Origin: Actinernus sp. WN-2022
Lineage: Eukaryota > Cnidaria > Anthozoa > Actiniaria > Actinernidae
Length of the DNA: 64,000 bases
Assembly (NCBI GenBank): GCA_030867875.1
Contig: JAOWCC010001501.1
Coordinates: 20,737,524-20,801,523 of the forward strand
Direction of reading: 5' to 3'
The notes below the pieces were generated by a model. That model did no database searches and was not told where the DNA came from. It worked only from the letters and a program-made list of their open reading frames with translations. How positions within the stretch are numbered: position 1 is the first letter of the stretch; each line of letters begins with the position of its first letter. The position numbers and the translations under genes were made by a program. Shown here piece after piece: positions 22,801 to 29,718 of the stretch.

Positions 22801-24961
22801 TTTGATAACTAATTTACCTTATGCCATGCCATTACTTATAATAATAATATTTTGGAGTTTGGACTGATTTTACTTACCAGTAACCTGACTGTTAGGTCTA
22901 TTCGATTTTATTAAACAGGGTTAAAAAAATCTGCTCTATCTGTGAATAAATTCAAATCAAGCTGTCCTCCATAATTTCTGTGGCTTGGCTTGGGAAATAA
23001 ATAATATTAATTATAATGAATTGATAAAAAGGATGTAAATGATGCTGGAGTACCCATCCAGCTAGCAGCTACATGTAGGTTATAAAAAAAACAGTTGCAT
23101 CATTGCAATGATTATGGTAGAAGAAAATATATTGTACAAAAACAGACAACTGAGACAGACAACTGAGACAGTGTTGGGGTCTGGAAGTATTTATTAACAT
23201 AATATAAATTATTATTACAATATATTTTAATATGTTACAATTTATTTACATGATTGAAATATAATATTAATAGTGATACAAAAGCTGGATGGTATATTGT
23301 TAGTATGGCTACTCCCCTAAAGCACGAGATAGTTGGTTTACAAAATAGTTACTACCGAGACATACAAGGCCTAACCCATTGGCTATATCCAGCCTGATGA
23401 TAATTTTACAGTATTGCTCAACTAAAAGTAGGCTGTACCCTGCCAGACTCCAACCTGATCAGCTGATTCTGAATATCTAGATTAATATTCACTTCAATTA
23501 TAAATTATGGAAATTAAAATAATTGTACAAAGTTTGAAAACTAAAGTTAGGTGATTTAAAAACAATTAGGTAGTCATTGTTGCAATTTTTATTGCCATTA
23601 TTAGCACTGTCATCAACATCAATATTGTTTTGCATTAATACCATCACCAGTACCATTTCCATTGTCACTATCATCATTGTACATGGTCAAATGACCCATA
23701 TCTCAGTTTCTCTACAGGTAATTTTGGTCAATTTCCAAGTAGCCATTTGTTGATAATGGCCCAACATTGCAAGTCAGTAATACTGTCATTATCATCATCT
23801 TAACATACACTACCTGGTATACATATGGTATATGTATCAGGAGCCATATTATGTATATATGATATAGTTACAGTACCAATGCAATGTTATCAGCCATCCA
23901 TGCAAGTGAACCATTTTGGTTCATTGATAATGCATTTTCTCAAATCCTCATTCAAACCTTCTAAAAACCTAACCCAAAATTTGCCAAAAACCCTAACCAT
24001 TTCAAACCCAAATCATTCCTAGAACGAGTACACCCAAGCTATAAAATTATGAAGGATTTTTCACAGATTTTCAAGTGATCATTTGAAGTGGCAGGGTATA
24101 CTGCAGTGAGGTTTCTCTCTTGTTTTTTACGTGTATAAAATGGACTTCTGCTATCTGTTAGTCTGGGGGAACCTGTCACACTTATTTAAGCGAAGAAGTA
24201 TTTTATAATCAGCTGTTTTTTACTCTGGATATTTTATCGATGTCTGAAGTATGGGTCGACATCTCCGCGTATTTTCAAACTCCATCGCTTTTAGAGCTGT
24301 TCATTGGAATCAAATATGTTAAAAGAATCCCTAGATCTTCTTTTCTGGCCGAAGCGGCTCGCCATTGTAAATGACAATAAAGATCGTCCACTCATATTTT
24401 ATCTACCACTTAAAACTATACGCGCGCTCTAATTAATCGCAAGCTATTAGAGTACGGATGTACAGATGACGTCAAAACGTGACCGAAACAACAGTCACGT
24501 CTCGACTACGTGTCGTGGCGTGGTGTGGCGTGCTTCTTTGTTCTCCGACGTACTTACTCATATACTTACGTTGTGACGTAATCTATAAGAGGACAGACGT
24601 ACGGGAGAATGACATCTATATGTGTTAAATAAAGTTATTTACCCCCCTTCCGCCGCGACGCAAGCTGCAAGTAATTCTTCAAAACCTGACTTATTATTAT
24701 ATATTCTGGGCGTCTTTTTTTTGTCGGTTAGGCTTGATGTTGGGTTACCTGTGGTACACGGTCAAAGTGGTAGGGATTGGAAACCAGTAGACTGAAATAG
24801 TCTTTCTTTTCTCAACAGCCACAGTATTCGGGACGTTACTTCTTAGAGCAGCTAAAGACCCAGAGATCCCCGCGCTCAGCAAAAGAGCCGTCAATCAATT
24901 GACGCAGAAGAAAGCTAGATTTGTATACCACTTCCTGATCAACGAATTTGGCGCGCCCTAG
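1587..24961 (+). CDS. INPP5B/OCRL-like inositol polyphosphate 5-phosphatase, 3' part (six exons)
   Basis: Visible exons are 1587-1697, 2615-2705, 14511-14595, 18428-18555, 20929-21040 and 24819-24961 (TAG 24959-24961). From 2615 onward every junction is phase-consistent with GT/AG borders. The protein runs from the end of an ASH domain ([16 protein letters not shown]) into the catalytically inactive RhoGAP-like domain ([55 protein letters not shown]). By family knowledge such enzymes remove the 5-phosphate from PI(4,5)P2 and related lipids on endosomal and Golgi membranes; the C-terminal domains bind Rab and Rac GTPases and adaptor peptides. The 5-phosphatase domain is not in this window. Wording is closer to INPP5B than OCRL, but the gene may predate that split. 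Introns host a viral-type element and a 78-bp repeat array. Confidence 0.88.
1698..2614 (+). other. Intron of INPP5B/OCRL-like gene
   Basis: AT-rich sequence with GC-rich repeat blocks around 1860-1900 and 2440-2500. The phase mismatch between the flanking exons would be solved by a short linker exon here, but I could not pick one out with both splice sites and an open frame. Confidence 0.5.
2615..2705 (+). CDS. INPP5B/OCRL-like exon: start of RhoGAP-like domain
   Basis: Acceptor TTTTTCCAG, donor CTCAG|GTAAG. One base completes a split codon, then 30 codons follow, including [20 protein letters not shown], the conserved opening helix of the RhoGAP-like domain. The exon ends in phase 0, matching the next exon at 14511. 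A cryptic acceptor at 2622 would be phase 0 and would join directly to the 1697 donor. Confidence 0.85.
2724..3180 (+). mobile_element. tRNA-derived SINE, split by a MITE
   Basis: The head at 2724-2776 has an A-box-like GTTAGCTCAGAGGTTAAGC. The body resumes near 3081 with the same sequence as the minus-strand SINE at 19681-19952 (shared stretch CTTCTCGGATAAGGACGT). An AGGCC-ended MITE sits between the two halves. An ATT/AAT repeat at 3184-3243 may be its tail. It lies in the intron, in the same direction as the host gene. Confidence 0.7.
2786..3069. mobile_element. MITE with AGGCCTTTTGCAG termini, copy 1
   Basis: It starts AGGCCTTTTGCAGC and ends GCTGCAAAAGGCC. Related copies lie at 26458-26728 and, inverted, 58251-58530, with a fragment near 58735-58855. 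It interrupts the SINE at 2724-3180. A 139-codon frame on the minus strand at 2670-3089 is this MITE read through, and similar frames recur in the other copies. Confidence 0.75.
3184..3243. repeat. ATT/AAT trinucleotide repeat
   Basis: A run of ATT units switching to AAT, so it can fold back on itself. Probably the tail of the adjacent SINE. Confidence 0.85.
3434..3530. repeat. Left terminal inverted repeat array of the virus-like element
   Basis: About two copies of a 40-bp unit containing CTCCTTAGGAGCGCCCACCA and CACTTTCCCAGGGGCC, in inverse orientation to the array at 13797-13926. The outer units on both sides end with the same CACTTTCCC string. Confidence 0.7.
3603..3900 (+). pseudogene. 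Cys-rich small protein of the virus-like element (frameshifted)
   Basis: It starts at ATG 3603 and is open to about 3735 with several Cys pairs ([10 protein letters not shown]). One extra base near 3738 then shifts the coding pattern into another frame, which carries further Cys residues (a CxxC) until about 3860. The Cys spacing suggests a zinc-binding protein. It directly precedes the polymerase gene on the same strand. Function unknown. Confidence 0.45.
3926..5592 (+). pseudogene. Protein-primed family-B DNA polymerase, truncated and broken
   Basis: The first part (3926-5050) is open for 374 codons with a basic stretch near residues 50-65. It includes the segment [20 protein letters not shown], characteristic of the long N-terminal region of Polinton-type polymerases. 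The frame then shifts near 4985-5000, with TAG at 5004-5006 and another in-frame TAG at 5172-5174. After that come the exonuclease motif I (YADLEG, 5235-5252) and an endonuclease-VII-like zinc motif (CHIC, then DHCH, about 5514-5575). Homology stops near 5592, so the polymerase palm and catalytic motifs are gone. The family replicates linear DNA with a protein primer; this copy cannot. Confidence 0.72.
5593..6670 (-). pseudogene. Candidate jelly-roll capsid protein of the virus-like element, broken
   Basis: Reads leftward from ATG 6670. One frame covers 6670-6452. A frameshift near 6455-6480 moves the coding into the frame of 6467-5988, which ends at TAG 5990-5988. The same frame resumes at once to a second TAG at 5708-5706 and stays open to about 5593. 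The protein is rich in beta-strand-like alternation (for example [14 protein letters not shown]), of a length and style that fit a major capsid protein, but I cannot confirm the fold. Its tail abuts the truncated polymerase on the other strand, marking a deletion or rearrangement. Its 5' end lies 32 bp from the divergent gene at 6703. Confidence 0.45.
6703..7658 (+). pseudogene. Coiled-coil and membrane protein of the virus-like element, broken
   Basis: ATG at 6703, TAA at 7656-7658. Two in-frame stops (TAG 6895-6897 and 6901-6903) and a frameshift near 7140-7160 break it. The N-terminal part is acidic and glycine-rich. The intact 3' part (7155-7658) has a charged heptad-like stretch over roughly its residues 20-70, then two or three hydrophobic segments ([32 protein letters not shown]) and a basic tail. 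That layout suggests a membrane-anchored virion or assembly protein; this is inference. It converges on the minus-strand gene ending at 7655, and their stop codons overlap. Confidence 0.5.
7655..9329 (-). pseudogene. Long unassigned gene of the virus-like element, broken
   Basis: Probable ATG at 9329 ([18 protein letters not shown]), stop at plus-strand 7655-7657. Breaks are TAG at 9230-9228 and frame changes near 9170, 9110, 8400, 8190 and 7750. The largest pieces are 8972-8373 and 8198 to about 7750. The middle is rich in aromatic and charged residues ([18 protein letters not shown]). The far end is proline-rich, then a hydrophobic stretch ending WWWF just before the stop. I do not recognise it; a structural role is only a guess. 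It is divergent from the gene at 9379. Confidence 0.4.
9379..10079 (+). pseudogene. Unassigned beta-rich gene of the virus-like element, broken
   Basis: ATG 9379, last TGA 10077-10079. The opening frame ([19 protein letters not shown]) is cut off by a run of 19 G at 9531-9549. Coding character continues in shifted frames, with a TAG near 9704 and others, to a C-terminal segment [20 protein letters not shown]. Alternating hydrophobic and polar residues suggest beta structure. It starts 50 bp from the divergent gene at 9329 and is followed 24 bp later by the gene at 10103. Function unknown. Confidence 0.4.
9531..9549. repeat. Poly-G run of 19
   Basis: A homopolymer inside a former coding region of the virus-like element. 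Its length is likely unstable and prone to sequencing error. Confidence 0.9.
10103..12891 (+). pseudogene. Glycine-rich membrane protein of the virus-like element, split by a transposon
   Basis: The left part starts at ATG 10103 ([20 protein letters not shown]), includes a short helical stretch ([18 protein letters not shown]) and is cut at 10254. The right part resumes at 12651 with a hydrophobic glycine/serine/leucine-rich stretch ([20 protein letters not shown]) typical of paired membrane helices. If one copy of the 9-bp duplication is ignored, the reading frame is continuous across the insertion, so the gene was intact there when the transposon landed. The end near 12820-12890 looks degraded and runs into a MITE. 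Function unknown. Confidence 0.55.
10255..12641. mobile_element. Mutator-like foldback transposon, 2387 bp, non-autonomous
   Basis: Long terminal inverted repeats (10255-10908 and 11994-12641) nearly match over about 650 bp, from GCGATTTTTTTTTCCAGCC at the left tip to its complement at the right. It is flanked by the 9-bp duplication CCGGGCCTG (10246-10254 and 12642-12650). Long TIRs with 8-10 bp duplications are the signature of MULEs. The 1.1-kb centre holds no transposase frame, so it must have been moved in trans. It sits inside a gene of the virus-like element. Confidence 0.85.
12887..13061. mobile_element. Hairpin MITE
   Basis: Starts GGTAGACATCGCAGGC and ends GCCTGCGATGTCTACC; inner bases also pair (CCCCACTGAGGAGA with TCTTCTTAGTGGGG). 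About 175 bp, no coding capacity. Confidence 0.75.
13062..13796. other. Right-hand part of the virus-like element, no gene seen
   Basis: No sustained reading frame. A short motif (ATTAACAATT followed by CAATTA and TTTCTA) occurs twice, near 13622 and 13668. Otherwise I see nothing here. Confidence 0.4.
13797..13926. repeat. Right terminal inverted repeat array of the virus-like element
   Basis: About three units of the 40-bp repeat (containing GGTGGGCGCTCCTTAGGAGG), one with a roughly 20-bp insertion. Inverted relative to the array at 3434-3530; the two share the inner edge GCGAGCGATTCTAA and the outer string GGGAAAGTG. Confidence 0.7.
14027..14207 (+). CDS. Small unassigned open frame or possible first exon
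   Basis: ATG 14027 begins [16 protein letters not shown], then a basic stretch [20 protein letters not shown] and [10 protein letters not shown]. The basic region followed by a W-containing helix is reminiscent of Myb/trihelix DNA-binding starts in Harbinger-type proteins, but this is weak. It lies between the virus-like element and the next host exon, on the same strand. I see no matching downstream exon. It may be a transposon remnant. Confidence 0.3.
14511..14595 (+). CDS. INPP5B/OCRL-like exon: RhoGAP-like domain
   Basis: Acceptor TATCTCGTAG, donor ATGC|GTATCC. There are 28 codons plus one base ([20 protein letters not shown]). The leftover C joins CT of the next exon to give a proline codon before GSIHS, which matches family wording and fixes the donor. 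The upstream intron carries the virus-like element. Confidence 0.88.
15023..15835. mobile_element. Long inverted-repeat element containing a SINE
   Basis: 15023-15170 and 15710-15835 are inverted copies (shared TTTGTCTCCAGTAAATT). An inner pair near 15190-15240 and 15498-15550 also pairs (GCGATTCCTCTCCTTAGGA). Between them lies a tRNA-like head at 15301-15370. A (TA)n run at 15071-15106 interrupts the left arm. Confidence 0.6.
15301..15370 (+). mobile_element. tRNA-Val-like SINE head
   Basis: An A-box-like TTAGTGTAGTGGTTGCGAC is followed by a CCTTAC anticodon-loop-like stretch and a B-box-like GGTTCGAGTTCC. The acceptor stem is not intact, so this is a SINE head and not a tRNA gene. It sits inside the inverted-repeat element at 15023-15835. 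Confidence 0.6.
16151..16236. repeat. TATTG pentanucleotide microsatellite
   Basis: Repeated ATTGT units with a few variant units (CTATT, GTTGC). Confidence 0.85.
16564..18294 (-). CDS. Open frame of 21 Cys/His-rich 26-residue repeats (doubtful gene)
   Basis: Frame of 576 codons: 20 non-repeated residues ([20 protein letters not shown]), 21 repeats, then [10 protein letters not shown]. Each unit has GCHPNSLN, then [11 protein letters not shown], so it carries four Cys and three His, a spacing that could bind zinc. All units are identical in protein except the last (Glu to Lys). It is antisense in an intron of the INPP5B/OCRL-like gene. Because the DNA period (78) is a multiple of three, one stop-free unit keeps the whole array open, so length is not evidence of coding. 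I know no family with this unit. It could equally be a minisatellite. Confidence 0.35.
   Translation of the reverse strand: MFHRIYYGTIDLDKDQYISAMNRFTRGCHPNSLNRPHCNCKAHECGMNRFTRGCHPNSLNRPHCNCKAHECGMNRFTRGCHPNSLNRPHCNCKAHECGMNRFTRGCHPNSLNRPHCNCKAHECGMNRFTRGCHPNSLNRPHCNCKAHECGMNRFTRGCHPNSLNRPHCNCKAHECGMNRFTRGCHPNSLNRPHCNCKAHECGMNRFTRGCHPNSLNRPHCNCKAHECGMNRFTRGCHPNSLNRPHCNCKAHECGMNRFTRGCHPNSLNRPHCNCKAHECGMNRFTRGCHPNSLNRPHCNCKAHECGMNRFTRGCHPNSLNRPHCNCKAHECGMNRFTRGCHPNSLNRPHCNCKAHECGMNRFTRGCHPNSLNRPHCNCKAHECGMNRFTRGCHPNSLNRPHCNCKAHECGMNRFTRGCHPNSLNRPHCNCKAHECGMNRFTRGCHPNSLNRPHCNCKAHECGMNRFTRGCHPNSLNRPHCNCKAHECGMNRFTRGCHPNSLNRPHCNCKAHECGMNRFTRGCHPNSLNRPHCNCKAHECGMNRFTRGCHPNSLNRPHCNCKAHKCGMNSQSLIISV
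16597..18234. repeat. 78-bp tandem repeat, 21 copies
   Basis: Exactly 21 x 78 bp. Copies look identical base for base except one C-to-T change in the rightmost-coding copy (near 16607) and the array edges. Such uniformity means recent expansion or ongoing homogenisation. A short AT-rich region with an A/T run lies to the left (16480-16560). Confidence 0.97.
18428..18555 (+). CDS. INPP5B/OCRL-like exon: RhoGAP-like domain core
   Basis: Acceptor TTACCAG, donor AAACAG|GTAAG. Two bases plus 42 codons. [18 protein letters not shown] is highly characteristic of INPP5B/OCRL. It ends in phase 0. The family's RhoGAP-like domain lacks a catalytic arginine and does not stimulate GTP hydrolysis. Confidence 0.92.
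18556..19130 (+). other. Intron of INPP5B/OCRL-like gene, no feature
   Basis: No exon found. One GC-rich block (18600-18860) has CGTACG/GCGTACC strings that suggest a decayed repeat. The string CTTTACGCGCCTAATC near 19037 recurs at 27.7 and 28.1 kb. Confidence 0.4.
19131..19310 (-). mobile_element. tRNA-derived SINE
   Basis: Read on the minus strand, the head begins CCGAGTCGGGATAGCGCAGT (A box GATAGCGCAGTGATTAAGC) and has a B-box-like GTTCAATTCCC about 35 bases on. The body continues leftward to about 19131. No intact cloverleaf. Confidence 0.65.
19681..19952 (-). mobile_element. tRNA-derived SINE with TTTAC tail
   Basis: Minus-strand head at 19952-19883 (A box TTAGCTCAGTGGTTAAGC, B box GGTTCAAACCCC), then a body with CTTCTCGGATAAGGACGT, ending in a repeated CTTTA tail (plus-strand AAAGT units, 19687-19709). 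Same family as 2724-3180. Confidence 0.8.
19965..20400. repeat. Dispersed repeat, copy 1
   Basis: Matches 33125-33665 in the same orientation, patchily: CTAATTTGGT, GAGTTGTC, then further on ACAACTATGCCT and ATATATTTGGTAACG-like stretches. An unclassified element, probably old, given the divergence. Confidence 0.6.
20929..21040 (+). CDS. INPP5B/OCRL-like exon: RhoGAP-like domain
   Basis: Acceptor GTTTTCAG, donor TTAG|GTAAGA. 37 codons plus one base: [16 protein letters not shown] then [18 protein letters not shown]. This is the helix with LRELL typical of the domain. The leftover G joins CC at 24819 to give alanine. Confidence 0.92.
21372..21614. mobile_element. Harbinger-like MITE with TAA duplication
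   Basis: Termini GGGGCCGACCATTTGACTTT and its complement, flanked by TAA on both sides (21369-21371, 21615-21617). A 3-bp TAA duplication fits PIF/Harbinger. The interior has a long G run and several T8 runs, giving low-complexity frames that are not genes. Confidence 0.75.
21620..24220 (+). other. AT-rich intronic sequence
   Basis: No exon and no sustained frame. Near 22200-22280 a short inverted repeat occurs (CCCTCATCAGCATG with CATGCTGATGAGGG). Otherwise I see nothing. Confidence 0.5.
24819..24961 (+). CDS. INPP5B/OCRL-like last exon with stop
   Basis: Acceptor CTTTTCTCAACAG. Two bases plus 47 codons ending TAG 24959-24961. [17 protein letters not shown] and the closing helix [12 protein letters not shown] match the C-terminal end of INPP5B/OCRL proteins. 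The protein stops at the domain's natural end. Confidence 0.92.
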
Positions 24962-25424
24962 TCAGGATCATTCTCCATTATTTCTGCGATGTCAGTCAAT
25001 TTATACTGAATTAACCAATCAGATTATGGGGAAGAAATTGACGCCTTACGTCAGGGAATTTTATGAAGCACTTTAAAGGTATCCTGGGTAGATTTTAAGC
25101 CTAGTTCACACTAGCGACATAACCATAAGCAGAAGCAACATACGCAGACGCAGTGTCGTATTTAGCAGTACTTGTTCTACTGACTGTTGTGAAATGAGGA
25201 TAAGCGCCGCTAATGATCAATGTATTACTGCGTCGGTGTGACAGGTCTGCAAAACTCTTGCGCATGCGTGAACTTCACGCGGGAAATCACGCTCGCGCGC
25301 ATCATTTTGGTTAATTTTTACTTGAAATTTGGACTTCAAAGCATCGTTACATAAAAGTACGAGCTTCGATTTTTTAGTCCTTTCATGGACCAGTCCCAAA
25401 TTTAATTGGCTTTATGACTAAACT

Positions 25425-25430
25425 AATAAA
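25425..25430 (+). promoter_or_regulatory. Candidate polyadenylation signal AATAAA
   Basis: First clear AATAAA after the stop codon of the INPP5B/OCRL-like gene, about 460 bp downstream. Only the hexamer supports it. Confidence 0.3.
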
Positions 25431-25718
25431 ACTAAACTCTTGCGATTTTCTCCTTAACCCCCGGTATTTTTTCCGATGTGTCGAGTTTCTGAAGACTTTC
25501 TGAACAGAAACCATTTAGAACTGCTCCCGCGATTTTACCGCTGACCGGACATATGTTGCTCATGTTTATGCTAAGAGCGGATTTCGTGACAAAAATACTG
25601 CGTGTCCGTAGCCTAACCATACTGTAACTTAGTGAACCGTAACTCTGTAATATGATTGGATCAGAGAGAGAAAAACAATGGGAAACCATTTCATCGTCAC
25701 GGCATGTCGTCAGGAGCC

Positions 25719-26007
25719 CATAACCAGGAGCGTCCATATCTCCTATGTAGCTGTCACAGCATTTTTACAAGTTGGACTATTTTTAGATTATTTTTCCGCC
25801 AATTAGTGGTTGCACCAGAGGCGGTACAAAAGATGCCTCATTAGCTACTTTTGTTATACCAACAACATGGCTGCTATGCGTTTGTGATTTGATTCCCTTA
25901 GGAATGACTGCAAGCCAAGAATAGCGGGAAACCGTTAAAAAAATAACCTAACTTGTGAAATCGCTGTGACATAGGCCTAGTATGTGGGATGGACGCTCCT
26001 GGTTATG
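25719..26007. mobile_element. MITE with CATAACCAGGAGCGTCCAT termini, copy 1
   Basis: Starts CATAACCAGGAGCGTCCATA and ends TGGACGCTCCTGGTTATG. A second copy at 51755-52489 is in opposite orientation and carries two nested insertions. Confidence 0.8.
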
Positions 26008-26457
26008 ATGCCGTACAGTAACCGTGCCGTAATTCATTGCCGTAACTTGCCCACTCATACGAAATCCGCTCTATGTCGATAGTGAAAACCAAGATGGACA
26101 AGAAAGACAACTAAGCATAGATTTTATGAAAATTGAATGTTCCATGTTCTGGTTCATCAAAGGTAATTTCCTCCGAGTTTTATGCAAACTACGCTTGTGA
26201 TCAATTTCTCCGCGGCTTGATTAGAGAGAGAAACGAGTAACAACAGTACCTATAGACATGTATTAATAATTGCACTCGGCCAGTAATGTCTGATTGGAGT
26301 AATGGACTCCCTGTGGTTTGTACTGGTTTGTCACGTCACGGCTCATGAGCGACACGAAAAAAAATATTCGCGCTCCAATATTTTTTTAATTGCACAAAAT
26401 TGTCAATGGAAGACTAAAATTTAATATGATAAAATAAAACGGGGTTGCTTTTTCAGT

Positions 26458-26728
26458 AGGCCTTTTGCAGGAAATGGTCACGTACTGATATAATACTTCG
26501 TTAACAAATGAATTGAGCTCGTGAAGGCGTTGTCATGGATGCTGGAGAGCAAGCTATCTTTAAAAACGCTGTTTTCGAAAGATCGACAATCGATTGAAGG
26601 TGGAAAATAGCATTTACAAACCAGTTTTGCTAATAACACTACCGATCTTGTACAAGTGCCTTTAAATATATGAATTAATATTTTTTGCCAACCAGTACAA
26701 CCACGTGATTGCATTCCTGCAAAAGGCA
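26458..26728. mobile_element. MITE with AGGCCTTTTGCAG termini, copy 2
   Basis: Same family and orientation as 2786-3069. Ends GCAAAAGGC near 26727. Shares TTTAAAAACGCTGTTTT and TAATACTTCGTTAAC. Confidence 0.75.
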
Positions 26729-27350
26729 CATTCGTACGAAATTTAAACAGTGGAACATTATTTTTAAATACCATAAGGACGTGTATACATCATTGCTATA
26801 TTTTAAATTAAATTAATCTGCCATTCTTGTACATATATTCGTAGATATACAGACCGAATGGAAATATGGCGATTTATAATTTTGCTTACCAAACGTCTTC
26901 CTACAAAACCTGCACCTACCGTCTAAAATATTACTTTGAAAACAATAGTTTTGGAAAGTTTAGATGATAATAGCAAGAAAGACTTTAAACAAGGACCGCA
27001 ATATAAAATGGCCTTAACCAGGTTGAATACACCTTCAGTTGTCAATCAGCCATTGTCAAGTGAACATCTCTGGTCTCACATTTGTTATCGCGTGAAATCC
27101 AAATCGAAACTTTGAAAGTTTAAAAATACACCAGTTTCTAAACGGTTCTAAAACGCTATTGACAGGCATAACTGAGCAACTAGCTTCCTGATATTTGCTT
27201 CTTATTGGCTTATTTTTAGCGTCGGCAATTTAGTATTCTAACAGGAGACTGATTACTTGCTTGACTGTTTGAAGATATCGCAGCTCAAAATTAGAATACT
27301 AGGCAGTAATGCCAGACTAGCTTCGTTTTCGTGTTTCTTTTTACATACTT
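26729..27350. other. Intergenic, no gene seen
   Basis: AT-rich sequence without a supported frame, RNA gene or repeat that I can name. Confidence 0.4.
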
Positions 27351-27352
27351 TG

Positions 27353-27475
27353 AACCTTTACAAGGGTGAACCTTCACAAGGGTGAACCTTCACAAGGGTG
27401 AACCTTCACAAGGGTGTCCCTTCACAAGGGTGTCCCTTCACAAGGGTGTCCCTTCACAAGGGTGTCCCTTCACCA
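27353..27475. repeat. 16-bp minisatellite
   Basis: About eight units of TTCACAAGGGTGAACC, switching half way to TTCACAAGGGTGTCCC. The switch shows two homogenised blocks. Confidence 0.9.
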
Positions 27476-27567
27476 ACATGCACATTTCCTTTTAAGTTGC
27501 ACAGTTTATTCTCCTGAAAATATCGAGCTGCCACATTATGCAAATTAGCCGTATTCTCAGTCCGAAA

Positions 27568-27687
27568 ATTCGAAAATTACCGCTGAATGCGATGACTACA
27601 GACGCATGTATGCAGGGTTAGCCTCGTATTCCCTGAACCAAGCATACATGCGTCTGTAGTCATCGCATTCAGCGGTAATTTTCGAAT
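27568..27687. repeat. Long hairpin, arms about 40 bp
   Basis: ATTCGAAAATTACCGCTGAA at the left tip pairs with its complement at the right, and pairing continues through GATGACTACAGACGCATG. The loop is about 40 bp. Likely a foldback MITE. Confidence 0.85.
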
Positions 27688-27696
27688 ATGAAACTG

Positions 27697-28163
27697 GCAA
27701 CCTTGTTCCCGGGGATTTTTACGCGCCTAATGCAAGATGGCGTCGAAAGTACCCCTGGTACAGTCTGGTGGGATTCGGCCACTGATTGGCTAGACGTTTC
27801 GCGCGCGCTGATTTGAGAATTTCGAATAGCGCGTTCATTTTTGATTTGAAAAATAAACTGGTGATGTCTTTCGCATTGCGCGTTCAAAATTCGTTAAAAC
27901 AACTACAAATTCATTAGAACTTAGCATTTTTGCCCTTTTTAATACTCACTTCGCAACTGGGTACAAGTAGAATAATGTACGGTTGGAATTCGTTGGGATC
28001 ACACTTCAACCGCTAACCGTTTTTCAGCGATGATGAATCCAAGATGGCGGATGTTCTTCAAAATATGCCGATATATTGTCATGTGAACCAAAAATATGCC
28101 CACCAGGGGTACTTTCGATGCCATCTTGGATTAGGCGCGTAAAGACTCCTGGGAACGAGGTTG
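27697..28163. mobile_element. MITE with inverted ends of about 60 bp
   Basis: The left end (GCAACCTTGTTCCCGGGGAT, then TTTACGCGCCTAAT) and the right end are inverted copies, including CGAAAGTACCCCTGGT. Related sequence occurs near 19028-19070. Confidence 0.65.
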
Positions 28164-29541
28164 CGAAACTGGATTATTCACCCTTCTCATACGGCGGCCA
28201 TGCTGGCCTTGACCTCGCACTGAGCAGTTTCAGAACGAGGTTAGCCGCGCAATAAACGGGACTTAAGATGGCTGCCGCGTTAGAAGGGTAAAGATTAGTA
28301 CCTAGACCAAACTCTCACGCGACAGCCATCTTGAATAAAACCATTGTTTAAGCTTGCACAGCCTCGTTCTAAAACGTGTTTAACCGAGGCTGGACAAGGT
28401 TTTATTTCCAGATGGCCGCCGGGTGGTAAAGGGTTATTCGCGTGAACGAAGCCTCTAGCTCGGCTCTCCGCGGCGGCTGTCAAAACTCTTGCAACATTGC
28501 GGACTATTTCTGATTAAATAAGTTCGAGGTTTATTGCGTCTCAGAACTGAGTAAAACGCGCACGACTAGGCGGAGTGTAGAACGAGCCGAGGAGGCGGCG
28601 GCGGCTTATTTCCAGGCTAGGACGAGTCGGGTAAACAATTGTTTCTCACGCGTTCCTTTGAGAAAGTGAGTTTTTTTTTCTAATCTTCCTCAAATCCCTG
28701 CGATTTTTAGACGAAAAAATACGAGGAGAGATCGGTAGTATACAAAGGTTAGTTTATCCGACTGAGTTATGGGCGTTTCACTCAGTCTCGCTGAAAATCC
28801 GATCTCTTATTGAACATTACGAAAACGAATTTTACAACTTCCGACAGCATCGCATGCTTCCACAATTTTATTCAAACCTTAATATGTAAATAACGTTAGA
28901 AAGGTTCATTTAAAGACATTTTTACCAGGTTTCAATCTACGTTTTAAAATATTTAGATAGTATACGCGCGTTCTGATCAGTGGCTGATAGCCATGTTTTC
29001 AATAGCCTGTGCAAACATGGAAATGATGTCACACCGTAAGACAAGCACCGTATAAAGTGCTTCTTTTATCAAAATAACTTTTATAAAAGAAATGAATCAG
29101 ATTTTCCGTGTTTGCACAGGCTCATGCAAACCTCGCTAAGTTTGGCAGAATTCTCGAGCAGGTACAAACACTCGACCTGCGGTCTCGTGTTCATTCTGCA
29201 CTCGAACTCTCCCAAACTTACCTCTGCACGAGTCTGCACAAACACGGAAGATCTGTTTCATTTCTAAACTGATTTGATTTCAAATGAAGAAAAGGTTTAC
29301 TCTTCTAGGAGAAAATGGGAAATAAAGATTCTTAAGAATTAATCTTTCGTTTTGCATTCACTTTGCACTTTTAAAGCAAGTTAGCTTGGCACATCAATGG
29401 TAGCACAGCCAATGACTGGTCGAAAACATTTTACAACAACATCCAATTTTCTCGCTTTCTGATTGGCTAATCGCGAAGCAGTGACGTCACTCACGAAGCA
29501 GTGGTGCTTTGCAAAGTGCTTTCACGGTGAGGTTTGTGAAT
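28164..29541. other. Intergenic, repeat-derived
   Basis: GC-rich patches (28200-28640) with GGCGGCCAT and GGCGGCGGCGG strings, then AT-rich DNA. Around 28985-29250 an inverted pair of ATTTCCGTGTTTGCACAG-like strings occurs. No supported gene. Confidence 0.4.
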
Positions 29542-29718
29542 AGCCCACTTCCGAGATATGCCTCACTTCCAACATACAAAGCAATCAATACGAGGCTCCG
29601 TGCATCGTGAAAAGACTACAGCACTTATGTAATTTGTCACGAACGACTGAGCATTATGCACGGAGCCTCGTACTGATTCCTTGTACATAGGAAGTGAGGC
29701 ATATCTCGGAAGTGGGCT
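29542..29718. mobile_element. Hairpin MITE
   Basis: AGCCCACTTCCGAGATATGC at the left pairs with the right end, then TACGAGGCTCCGTGCAT pairs inside. About 177 bp, noncoding. Confidence 0.8.

Larger units (their letters stand above)
21221..24348. mobile_element. 3.1-kb segment bounded by 123-bp inverted repeats
   Basis: 21221-21343 (starting CCAGAAAAGAAGATCTAGGG) and 24223-24348 are inverted copies, differing at a few sites and by a short insertion. The interior is AT-rich and noncoding apart from a nested MITE at 21372-21614. It could be one large non-autonomous transposon or two opposed copies of a small repeat. I found no clear target duplication. It fills most of the last intron of the INPP5B/OCRL-like gene. 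Confidence 0.5.
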
